Source of the DNA: Torulaspora globosa
Lineage: Eukaryota > Ascomycota > Saccharomycetes > Saccharomycetales > Saccharomycetaceae
Length of the DNA stretch: 64,000 nt
Direction of reading: 5' to 3'
Assembly (NCBI RefSeq): GCF_014133895.1
Contig: NC_050734.1
Location: forward strand, 744,001-808,000
The position numbers were made by a program, and so were the translations under genes. Below are positions 1 through 8,938 of the stretch, piece after piece. Within the stretch, counting starts at the first letter, position 1. Each line of letters begins with the position of its first letter. Under the pieces are notes generated by a model, which saw only the letters and a list, made by a program, of their open reading frames with translations, did no database searches and was not told the DNA's origin.

Positions 1-403
1 TCTCGAACTCGACTTGCTCTAGCGTCGGCAGAGCGTTCAAGTTGTTATAACAATCGTTCAGAGTTTCTAAAATGTTACGTGTTCTTTGATCCAGATCATT
101 TGATTCCTTCTCGAGCCTTCTTAGTTCCCGGTCTATCTGGTCGTACTGTGTAAATGCTTTGACACTTTCGTACAAATCCTTGTCGACTTGTATGAGTCTC
201 TTGGCAATCTTTACATCCGGTTTGAAGTTGTCTACAGAGGCGACCAATTCAGCTAGAACTTCTTCGTATTGTGTCAAATCGCTGTAGATTTTAACCTTTG
301 AAAGCTCATCCTCGTTACCTAAGTTTACAGTAGCGTCCATCAAGGAAGTTGAAGACGATCTCATGTGGCTCATCGAGTGGCTACTAGTTGGGAATTCACT
401 CAT
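1..403 (-). CDS. MED4: Mediator subunit 4 (partial, C-terminus off the left edge)
   Basis: Med4 is a middle-module subunit of the Mediator complex, which links activators to RNA polymerase II in the nucleus. About 134 codons are visible, starting at the first in-frame ATG (403); the upstream frame is open back to a TAG at about 461-463 but has no other ATG. The N-terminus carries the family pattern of a MSHMRSSSTSLM-like segment, then KVKIYSDL, and the LPTLEQVEFE segment at the truncated end, which match yeast Med4 as I recall it. The predicted structure is mostly helical and coiled coil. It lies upstream-to-downstream after CMG1 on the same strand; in S. cerevisiae MED4 (YOR174W) adjoins DCS2, which agrees with DCS1/2 nearby here. 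Confidence 0.9.
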   Translation of the reverse strand, partial: MSEFPTSSHSMSHMRSSSTSLMDATVNLGNEDELSKVKIYSDLTQYEEVLAELVASVDNFKPDVKIAKRLIQVDKDLYESVKAFTQYDQIDRELRRLEKESNDLDQRTRNILETLNDCYNNLNALPTLEQVEFE

Positions 404-566
404 GGCCTCCCAATACTTATTCAATCCTTCGTAGCAGGCTGTCTCCGGGAGATCTTCAGTCTATTCTTCCGGAACAGATGAACATATTGGTTAGTGATTT
501 ACGTTTAAAGAACGGGAACGGTTAAATATACACAACACTAAGATATACACAGAAAGAAGACTGATC

Positions 567-1310
567 TCACCTATGATCATCTTCAGTGATGCCAGGACAG
601 CGCTCGAACATGTCTTGCTCACTCTTATATTGCACTTTGCAGTAGTAACAGAAATAGAGCTCCGACCTCAGAAACACATTCAATCTCATTATCCTTTCAT
701 CTATGCTTGTCTCCATGAAAAGATCGAGCTCTTCGTCCTCGCCATCATATTCGGGCAGGGACTCTACCTCTGGGACCGAAGATTCCTCTCGTTGAGGCAC
801 TACCTTGACAGACTCATCAGAGATGATCGGCACATCAACATTTTCGTGACTATCGTCAGCCTCAGACAAACTGGTCTCTTCATCGTGCGAGGAATAAGGT
901 TCAACGCTCGATGGGATCTTCTCGTAGACCTGGTTGAGCTGTCTGACGTAGGACCGCCAAAGAACGTTGAAATCTCGGGGATCTTGTCCTGGTGTATAAA
1001 GCTCGATATCTTTCGTCAATTCAAAGGCGATCCTCTGCATCCTCTCCCAAGTGAAAAGCTTCTCTTGGAGATTTTGAGTTTCCCGCACTCGCTTCGAAAC
1101 AGAATCACTATCTGTGTTGCCCGCTGGACGACCTTCTGTTTCATTTGGCTTCAATATTCGCTGTATGCTGGAGGGGGATCGTCTAATTCGTTTGCTTCCT
1201 TTCTCGCTTTCCTCTTCTTGAGCTCCTTCTTCACCTTGATGATGATCAACGCTATCACAGCTATCAACGGCCCCACCATCGTCTCCTTGAGGGCTTCTTG
1301 TCCTTTTCAT
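567..1310 (-). CDS. CMG1: Cmg1-like nuclear protein with C-terminal DUF4187 finger
   Basis: A 247-residue acidic protein. The C-terminal ~35 residues form the DUF4187 pattern: cysteines at 221 and 224 (CYYC), a further Cys at 238 in CPGITEDDH, and a His at 246, suggesting a small metal-binding finger also found in GPATCH11-type proteins. The N-terminal third is low-complexity and charged (KR and E-rich), and the middle has a helical segment around WERMQRIAFELTKDI. Position between MED4 and DCS1 matches YLR271W (CMG1) of S. cerevisiae. Its molecular function is poorly known. Start is the first ATG. A long open frame on the opposite strand (573-1325) looks like an antisense shadow. Confidence 0.8.
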   Translation of the reverse strand: MKRTRSPQGDDGGAVDSCDSVDHHQGEEGAQEEESEKGSKRIRRSPSSIQRILKPNETEGRPAGNTDSDSVSKRVRETQNLQEKLFTWERMQRIAFELTKDIELYTPGQDPRDFNVLWRSYVRQLNQVYEKIPSSVEPYSSHDEETSLSEADDSHENVDVPIISDESVKVVPQREESSVPEVESLPEYDGEDEELDLFMETSIDERIMRLNVFLRSELYFCYYCKVQYKSEQDMFERCPGITEDDHR

Positions 1311-1446
1311 TGGGATGAACGTTAACTACCTTAATGTGAATTTTCCGAACTTACCGTAAGATTGCTTAAAAGCACCGTTAAGATAATATATAGGTATGGA
1401 AAATGGTCCGCAATACATGTTTACATAAATCACAAGCGTCAGATTG

Positions 1447-2508
<1,062 letters not shown>

Positions 2509-2771
2509 TCAAACAATTTCAACAACTTTCTAGATCACCTAGCCGCACCGTCAAATGCAAATAAACCAAACCAAACAAAAACCCAATCAAATCTTCTCAC
2601 CTCTTATACCCTGAAAGACCGTGTGAAGCAAACCTTATCGGGAGTTAATCAAACGACAACATCTCATGATTCCTCCTACTGGCTAAGTTCATCGATCCCC
2701 TATGGAGGACAGCAATTACCTTAGGCAGAGCCCTTGCTCAAGCCATCGCTGGGACCCCCAGAAAAAATGAG

Positions 2772-2779
2772 TCACGTGA
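2772..2779. promoter_or_regulatory. Cbf1-type E-box TCACGTGA
   Basis: Perfect palindromic TCACGTGA, the extended Cbf1 (bHLH) consensus, 270 bp upstream of DCS1. A Tbf1-type site lies 75 bp further upstream. Confidence 0.6.
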
Positions 2780-2853
2780 TCGGAGTCGTACATAACGATT
2801 TCTCTTTCGTATACAGTGACCAAGACGCGTAAAAAATTTCGCGTCCGTCGCAG

Positions 2854-2861
2854 TTAGGGCT
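2854..2861 (-). promoter_or_regulatory. Tbf1-type site (AGCCCTAA)
   Basis: TTAGGGCT on the + strand, i.e. AGCCCTAA on the - strand, matches the Tbf1 consensus ARCCCTAA. A second partial copy (GGTAGGGC) follows within 10 bp. Confidence 0.5.
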
Positions 2862-3173
2862 TGGTAGGGCTTCCCGCGCCAGAATTGGCTTTAATGGCGC
2901 TGCGCTGTTGTACGTTTTGAATGGGTTATTATATTATCTCGTAGATGTCGCTGGAGGGAGCTATTGGAGCTATTTGTAGTGATATGGGAGGGTGAATGCG
3001 CCTTGTATAAAGTTACACGTTGCCTAGTAGGCGGCCATTGAGTGCCAGCCGTATGCTAGCCGCATGGCGTGCCGAGCTCTTGCTTCCCAGCCTGCCCACG
3101 TCTTTGCGGTAGCTTGTCTACTTAGGTTACAGCTACAAAGAAGCCCTGGCCAAAGGGGTGGACAAGCGATGCC

Positions 3174-3874
3174 TTACCTAAGGAAGATCCACCAGATCAG
3201 GAATACGAAAAACAACGCGACAATAGCTATTGGTGCGTACTGACTGATCAACAGATCGAAATTAATCTTCTGGGCGGACTTCCTGTACTTCTTGGAGCTT
3301 TCCTTCAAAGATGCACTCAGATCGCTCATCTTATCCAGGGAGTCGCCTCGGTACAGCAAATCCTCAATGTTCTTGGACATAATCTGTTTAACCCCATGGA
3401 GCTCCTGATTCAATTGGTCCAAGTTGTCTTGCACTTTCTTATCGCTGTACGTCTTTCTTGTCTTTTGCAAAAAGTTGTCGAAGCTGACAAACGCATACGG
3501 TCTCACGGTAGGCTTCGTGCTCTCGAGGCCATATGAGTGCTCGAACTCCTGTGCCACATCGTTCAGATACGAGAACGCCAAATTACGTGGGTATCCCTTC
3601 TCACAAATCACAAAATAGACCACTACAGAGAGTTTCAGGTAATGAATCTCGTAGTTGCCGCTTTCCAACGTGGCCTCATCAGCAGACTGTGGCGTCATCC
3701 GCGAAATTACCATCTTTACCTTCTTCTTTTGCTCTGTCAATGATGGGTCTGTATCGTCGTCCACCGATGCACATAGTGGCAGTCCTTCACCGGCGTTAGT
3801 AAGTGAACAAAGACTTAGATAGTTAGCAAGATTCACATACCGTCCTCTCTGTATATCAACGTAGACTTGATCAT
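3174..3874 (-). CDS. SEC22: ER-Golgi R-SNARE Sec22 (two exons)
   Basis: Spliced CDS: complement of 3841-3874 joined to 3174-3784, 214 residues, the same length as S. cerevisiae Sec22. Exon 1 encodes MIKSTLIYRED and the first base of the next Gly codon; exon 2 continues G-L-P-L-C. The protein has an N-terminal longin domain (~1-125), an R-SNARE motif with zero-layer Arg in the segment KNIEDLLYRGDSLDKM (~150-165), and a C-terminal membrane anchor (last ~20 residues). Sec22 drives vesicle fusion in both directions between ER and Golgi. Without splicing the frame would start at a GTG inside the intron with a non-homologous N-terminus, so the intron is required. S. cerevisiae SEC22 (YLR268W) is, as I recall, intronless. 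Confidence 0.96.
3785..3840 (-). other. 56-nt spliceosomal intron in SEC22
   Basis: Read on the - strand it begins GTATGT, has a perfect TACTAAC branch site, and ends GAAG with about 10 nt between branch A and the 3' splice site. Phase 1: GAC G / GA CTG gives Asp-Gly-Leu, restoring the conserved Sec22 N-terminus. It is close to the minimum size for yeast introns. Confidence 0.93.
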
Positions 3875-6079
3875 TTTCCTATGCTTGGGACCCTGTCAGT
3901 TATCTTGGTCTCACAGCTGTTGAAGCAAGCATTTTTTGTTGACCTCGCCTAGTGCGGCTTGATAAAAAACCTAGCTCATAACATATGGTTATTTAACATG
4001 GTCAATTTACATTATAAAAGCAGCTTAAGAAGTATAAAATAGATGGAAAATTTTTCTATTGCCCTCCATGTTCCTGTAGTTTGTCTCAAACCTCTGACGT
4101 CGGAAACGTCATACTTGGATCCTAAGCAACTCAACGTGGGCCTTTGATTATTGTCCCTTGAACTGCGGAAAAGAGGGCTTTTCTACACCAAGCAGTTTGT
4201 CATCACAAAGACTTGACATCTGTGGAAAGCGTCTACTCCATCGGAATATTATTGGTCCTATCCTTATAAGTACGCGAGGTCCATAAAGTCTTGTGGTTTA
4301 GTCTGTAGTGCAAAATACTTCGCTTGTAATACCACAGACCTGCCAGTTCTTGGTGATTGATTTAATAGTCATAAATATCTTGAAACGTCTCAGAAGCGGT
4401 GGCGAGCGATATACAGAGGTCTTTCGGGCTCTTCACGGTCCTTAAGGCACAACAACAAAGTGCTCTATACTATGTTAGAACCCTGCCGAGCAGCTTAGCC
4501 GCAAAGGGACAGATTAAAGCAAGGACCGAAATCATTTGTCGAATAACATGCTCAATAGTTCGTGGTATAGTTTTTAGGTGCAGCTGACGCAATTGGTTCT
4601 GATTGCAAAGGCCACGAGACACAGGACCGAAGCAACACTATCCAACTGAGGCTTCTGAGACTGTCAAAAGCCATGGGATATAAAATAGCGATAATGAGTC
4701 CCTTACAGCTTTTCAGTCCATTGCTGCGGCTTCTACAGGGGGGTTTGTGGTGAAATGGTGACAAATCAGTCTCCGGGAGATCAGCAGTCATCAAACTTTA
4801 TCGTATAGCTTTACCGTGGCTTCAGAAGAAAAATACCATTATTAGGCTTTGAACCATCTGGAAAAAGATTCATCAAAGAAATAATCGGATTTTTATGAGG
4901 AAAGATATTGAAGGTATGCAATGACAATCCGCAATTCTGAAAGCACAAGTTTCCGATTGTTTCCAATATTCTGATATCCTCTTCATGGTTAAAAAAAAAG
5001 AGATGTTACAACTTAGGCTCATCCGTACTACCTTAGGATTAAATCACTTTCCAAAATATGACGCCAGCGATAAACAAAAATGATTCTGGCGACTGCATCT
5101 GAATGCGTCGAGCAACTTGAGTTCTCCCGTTGCTCAGTCCCCACTTGAAGGTTAAAAACCGAGCGAACCGAGCGTTTCCAATCACTATAAATAGTAAACT
5201 GCCTGCGGTAAGCTATAACGACGCCAACGTAGTTACTCTTGTGTCCTTGATGGAAGTGAGAAGACTGCGGCCTCTTTTCGGTATTGTGGATCCCCAAGTG
5301 AAGCCGTATTGAAACCAGTCAGAACCTTGTCAATACCCAAAGAGCAATAACTTTTAAAAATGGTTAGCTTTCGAGCAAAAAGGTCAAAACCTCTGTAACG
5401 TTTTGCATAAAGACAGAGCCGTGCACGTCTCCTAAACAATAGCAATCGTAAGCGAGATCTGCCAAACCTTCCAAGCAGCCCCTCAATCAAGTTGTTTTTC
5501 TAAAGAAGATAAGCGCAGTCCGGTTGCTTTCACCGCTCGCATACCGTCTGGATTGGATCTAGTACTTTTTCACACTCAGTCACTATATCTACCGATTCAT
5601 TTGTATGAATAGGTACTGTATTCTCTTAATATTTTTATAACGGAAGTACCTTCATGGAGAGAACTCGGGGCAATCAGTATATTTTTTTAATGAAAACAGA
5701 AGATCTGATTACTGTTCCCTATCCAGGCGAAAAGTACACGATTGGGTGAATTGGCGTCCAATCCTGATATTTCTTGCAATCATACCTCCCGCCTCTCCTG
5801 GTTTCTTAAATGCCATTATCTGACCGGTTTTTGTCTGAACCGACATCCACCAAAGCGGCGAAGTCTTCTTCAATTACTTAAATATTACCTCTTTTTGAAG
5901 GTTTAAATTAGCCTTTAACCGATAATGAAGAACGTCCAAAAACAACGAGGGGGTCAGCATGCCAAAGGAGAAGCGTGCTGATGATACTTACAGAAGTTAT
6001 GGACCCACTAGATCTTGGTGATAGCACTGAGTTCTTTGTTTAACCCTTGAATACTCACAAAAACAGAATGAACGATTGC
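3875..6079. other. 2.2-kb spacer without recognisable gene
   Basis: Between the SEC22 promoter and the 3' end of the zinc-cluster regulator there are 2205 bp with no frame longer than about 90 codons and nothing I recognise as protein, tRNA, LTR or snoRNA. TATA-like TATAAAAG lies at about 4013 and TATAAAAT at about 4033. A 45-codon frame (5709-5846, - strand) is described separately. This is by far the largest empty stretch in an otherwise compact window. It could hold a decayed gene, a non-coding RNA, or a replication origin; nothing in the sequence decides between these. Confidence 0.6.
5709..5846 (-). CDS. Short hypothetical ORF, 45 codons
   Basis: ATG-initiated frame ending in TAA with a basic, Gly-containing composition (segments MAFKKPGEAGGM and ARNIRIGRQF). 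Just upstream in another frame is a short acidic, protein-like stretch (IEEDFAALVDVGSD). I do not recognise either. They could be two frames of one decayed gene lying downstream of the zinc-cluster regulator, or chance. Confidence 0.15.
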   Translation of the reverse strand: MSVQTKTGQIMAFKKPGEAGGMIARNIRIGRQFTQSCTFRLDREQ

Positions 6080-8152
6080 TCAAAAATCTTGTGGCTTCAT
6101 GGACCACAGATCCTGAGATTGTTGATCGTAAGTGCTCCAAAATATATCAGTCATTTCATTCAACGTCTCCTGTGAGATAGTTCCTTCATCAGTGAAACTG
6201 CAATAATTCTCGGCTTTCGTTCTCGACTCGCGGGCCCTGTCAAAAAGAGTTCTGCTAACTTTCTCCAACGCCAATGTGGTTGCAATTGCGTGGGATTTGA
6301 AGAACAAAGCTTGCAAGTGAGCTTTCGAGGGTTCAAAGAGCTCATCAATCATCTCCCTAAACATATTAATGGCTCCAACAAACGAGTAGTATTCCGAAGT
6401 CGGCACATCCAAGTTATGAAGTTCAACTGCGCAAGTACCCCAATCGATGGATTTGATCAATCCATCTTCGAAGAGAGAAAGTTTATAGAAGAAGGCAGAA
6501 TACATCTCAGAAAGCACCCTCATCAGTAAGGGATTTACTAGCAGTAATGCGAAATGCAGCGCCCTATGGCCATCCTTGCCGGCGTCCCTTTCGAGAATAC
6601 CAAGGATTGTGTTCACTGATAAAGATAGTGAGAGAAGCCCAAACTTGACTAAGCCATTCTTTACCGTAGTCAGAGGAGAATTCAACCACGTTCGCTGAAT
6701 GTTATGAAAGTTTAACAACATGCCGAGGCTCGGCGCCAAAACAGTGACATCAAAAAAGTCAACAGTTGGAATTGTTTCCTGCGAAGTGTAACATCGTATC
6801 GGTAAAAGATTGTCTTGAATATATGCTATCAGCTGCTCTATCGCCACATCGATGTTACCAGAACTTGATCGTGAGTTGATTTCCATAATACAATAACGGG
6901 AGACCTGTATGAATTTCATGAGCATTAAGCGTCTTCTGCGCAGCAAACCACCGCATTCTTCCTCGGTCTGCTCATAAAGCTTTAGTGTCTCAGGGTCGAA
7001 ATGGTCATCCGATATGAGAAGTGGCCTGCCAAACTCAAAAGCAACCAGTACATCCGCGTACAAGGTCCACAACCAAGCGTTATTTAGGGTATAAAGCGGC
7101 CCAACTTCACTCTCTTTGCCCTTGTAGTAGGTATTCGCCTCTGCCAACCCCAAATTCATCGAACACTCACACAGTTCCGCGACCATACCGCCTACCTGAG
7201 GAGCCTCCTCGCAGACGTACGAGTAATAGACATTGTTGAAAAATCGCAGCAGCAAAAATTGCGATCTCTCGACGAAACTTAATTTGGTAGACAAGTTTAA
7301 CGCGGTCAATGATGTAAAAAATTTGCTGAATAAAGGCGGTGGTGCCCCTTCAAGTTTCGTTAAGCACAGTATCATCAGGATCAGCGCCGCCTTACAGAGA
7401 TTACCATCGCCATCTGGTGCAATTATATCTATCACACGATCCTGGTCATCCGGAGAGCGGATGAAGCAACGCTCCAAATCATTCAGAGTTTTCTCTTTAT
7501 CCAACACCTTAAACATTACGTGGTACTCGTCATCGAAGTATTTGATAACGCTTTTCCGCAGCTCTTGATATCCTGGTAACTCCTTACAAAGAGCGCCTGT
7601 CGCACATTCTTCCTCAGGTGTTATCGGCATCTTTTGCGTCTTCCACGAACTGCTCATCCATTTGCACCTCTCGGGCATAATCATATCCCATAGTTTTTTG
7701 TATTCCGCCACGAACCGGTCACCTTGAGCCACTACCGTTGTCCTCCACGAAGTGGGTCCGAAAACAATACACTGCCCATCCATCTGTATAAAAGTCCTAT
7801 AGGCCCAGAGTGGATTGTTTCTGGGACCAGTTGATATCGACGAACGGCCAGAACTAGGAGTCGATGAAGAATGAGTACCATCACTCACTGCGCCACCTTC
7901 AAAGTCCTTAAGTTTCTCCTCCAGCTCGTTAATCCTGCGAATGAGCTCGACGTTAGGTGAGTCGCTAAACAGCTCGTCAGTCGTTAACTGGAAATTGAAG
8001 TGATCCGTGTAGAGACAATTGGGTAGCTTCCTCTCCAAGCATTGGTTGCACATGGGCTTCCCATGATCACATTTCAATTTTCTCTTTCTGCAGAATGTGC
8101 AGGACTTGACGACCTTCCTCCTTCTCTTGACTGCCCTTGGAGCTTCACTCAT
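6080..8152 (-). CDS. Zn(II)2Cys6 transcription factor, Yrr1/Pdr8/Yrm1 family
   Basis: A 690-residue fungal binuclear zinc-cluster regulator. The DNA-binding cluster has Cys at 18, 21, 28, 35, 38 and 46 (CTFCRKRKLKC then CNQC), preceded by a basic stretch KRRRK, and followed by a short coiled-coil linker at ~70-86. The middle and C-terminal region is the usual helical regulatory domain. In S. cerevisiae, YRR1 (YOR162C) beside DDP1 and its ohnolog PDR8 (YLR266C) beside NEJ1/BOP2 control multidrug-resistance transporters; the location here matches the ancestor of that pair. It is somewhat shorter than Yrr1 (about 810). A perfect PDRE 155 bp upstream suggests pleiotropic-drug-resistance or self control. 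Exact paralogue assignment needs a tree that includes YRM1. Confidence 0.85.
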   Translation of the reverse strand: MSEAPRAVKRRRKVVKSCTFCRKRKLKCDHGKPMCNQCLERKLPNCLYTDHFNFQLTTDELFSDSPNVELIRRINELEEKLKDFEGGAVSDGTHSSSTPSSGRSSISTGPRNNPLWAYRTFIQMDGQCIVFGPTSWRTTVVAQGDRFVAEYKKLWDMIMPERCKWMSSSWKTQKMPITPEEECATGALCKELPGYQELRKSVIKYFDDEYHVMFKVLDKEKTLNDLERCFIRSPDDQDRVIDIIAPDGDGNLCKAALILMILCLTKLEGAPPPLFSKFFTSLTALNLSTKLSFVERSQFLLLRFFNNVYYSYVCEEAPQVGGMVAELCECSMNLGLAEANTYYKGKESEVGPLYTLNNAWLWTLYADVLVAFEFGRPLLISDDHFDPETLKLYEQTEEECGGLLRRRRLMLMKFIQVSRYCIMEINSRSSSGNIDVAIEQLIAYIQDNLLPIRCYTSQETIPTVDFFDVTVLAPSLGMLLNFHNIQRTWLNSPLTTVKNGLVKFGLLSLSLSVNTILGILERDAGKDGHRALHFALLLVNPLLMRVLSEMYSAFFYKLSLFEDGLIKSIDWGTCAVELHNLDVPTSEYYSFVGAINMFREMIDELFEPSKAHLQALFFKSHAIATTLALEKVSRTLFDRARESRTKAENYCSFTDEGTISQETLNEMTDIFWSTYDQQSQDLWSMKPQDF

Positions 8153-8306
8153 GACAAAAGATAACCTCCTCCAAACGTTTGAGCCTTTGCGCTTTCGAAC
8201 TCAAAGACCCACGTTACATTCGGAAAACTGTTGCCACCGGTTTATGTCGAGATGAACTGGATAAGCCATTGTCAATGGTCAACAATTAATAATCCTAGCT
8301 CCATTG

Positions 8307-8314
8307 TCCGCGGA
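8307..8314. promoter_or_regulatory. PDRE TCCGCGGA (Pdr1/Pdr3-type)
   Basis: Perfect palindromic pleiotropic drug response element, 155 bp upstream of the start of the Yrr1/Pdr8-family regulator. In S. cerevisiae YRR1 is itself a drug-resistance network target, so its presence here fits. Confidence 0.65.
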
Positions 8315-8324
8315 GCTAAGACGC

Positions 8325-8349
8325 AGCCCTAATCTTTCCAGTTAGGGCT
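8325..8349. promoter_or_regulatory. Inverted pair of Tbf1-type sites
   Basis: AGCCCTAA (8325-8332) and TTAGGGCT (8342-8349) form a perfect 8-bp inverted repeat around a 9-nt spacer. Each arm matches ARCCCTAA. A TCACGTGA Cbf1-type site follows 13 bp later at 8363-8370. Confidence 0.55.
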
Positions 8350-8362
8350 TGCTTGCCCTGTA

Positions 8363-8370
8363 TCACGTGA
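8363..8370. promoter_or_regulatory. Cbf1-type E-box TCACGTGA
   Basis: Perfect palindromic match, adjacent to the Tbf1-type inverted repeat. Confidence 0.55.
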
Positions 8371-8483
8371 CAAAATTTCAACGACACATCAATCGCCCAT
8401 CGGACTTTGACGTCAGTACCTTCAAAGTCTACCCACACCATGATCAAACGATTAGATCGTTGCATTTCCAGAAGAAAATAACC

Positions 8484-8493
8484 TCGGCGGCTA
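8484..8493 (-). promoter_or_regulatory. URS1 (Ume6-type) TAGCCGCCGA
   Basis: Perfect 10-bp URS1 on the - strand, about 330 bp upstream of the zinc-cluster gene and 445 bp upstream of the BOP2-like gene. In S. cerevisiae URS1 is bound by Ume6, which recruits Sin3-Rpd3. Confidence 0.5.
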
Positions 8494-8800
8494 ATTACCA
8501 ATCTCTCAGTTTTACCCCCATTTCAGCTCCATCACCACGTTTCGTTTACTAGGATTGTTGTTTATCTCATCGGCACAATTCCAAGCTTCTCTGCTTGTTC
8601 TTCCCGATGCCACTGGCGCCGAGTCTATATTGCTTATCGATGTCCCATCCTCCAAACAGCCTTCTTTTATAAACTCCAGATCCCGAGATACGAAAAAAAG
8701 GGTCCGCGTCACAAATTACTGACGCGACATCGTTAAAAGTACGAATTCTCGATTTTATTGTGCCTCGTTCTCCCTGCGCGGCGCCATAAGGAATAAGGAT

Positions 8801-8819
8801 GATGACTCTCAGAGTCATC
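8801..8819. repeat. 19-bp near-perfect palindrome with two TGACTC halves
   Basis: GATGACTCT / AGAGTCATC arms of 9 bp around one central C. Each arm contains TGACTC, the core of a Gcn4/AP-1 site, on opposite strands. About 120 bp upstream of the BOP2-like start. Confidence 0.6.
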
Positions 8820-8827
8820 TATAATAA

Positions 8828-8868
8828 TAGCATACTAGATATATATATATATATATATATATATGCTA
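8828..8868. repeat. (AT)13 microsatellite inside an inverted repeat
   Basis: Thirteen AT units (8839-8864) flanked by TAGCAT (8828-8833) and ATGCTA (8863-8868), so the whole element can fold into a cruciform. It ends 70 bp upstream of the BOP2-like ATG and may act as a TATA/open-promoter element. Confidence 0.8.
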
Positions 8869-8938
8869 CTATGGATTAGAGATCAATAACGAACACAGTT
8901 TGCTGGTCGTGATTGAAGTTGAACAATAGCTAGAAACG

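Larger units (their letters stand above)
8153..8938. promoter_or_regulatory. Divergent promoter between zinc-cluster regulator and BOP2-like gene
   Basis: A 786-bp intergenic region rich in motifs: PDRE (8307-8314), an inverted pair of Tbf1-type sites (8325-8349), a Cbf1 site (8363-8370), a URS1 (8484-8493), a 19-bp palindrome with Gcn4/AP-1-like halves (8801-8819) and a long AT repeat (8839-8864). Short frames here have no recognisable product. Confidence 0.7.

Noticed and set aside
573..1325. 250-codon + strand frame antisense to CMG1
   Set aside because: It mirrors the CMG1 frame almost exactly, has low-complexity hydrophobic content and no family features; the - strand frame has the DUF4187 pattern and the right synteny.
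1335..1350. TTTTCCGAAC resembling part of centromere element CDEIII
   Set aside because: No CDEI and no ~80-bp AT-rich CDEII alongside, and the gap is too short for a centromere.
4845..4870. B-box-like sequence (GGTTCAAAGCC on the - strand)
   Set aside because: No acceptor stem, A box or anticodon arm at tRNA spacing.
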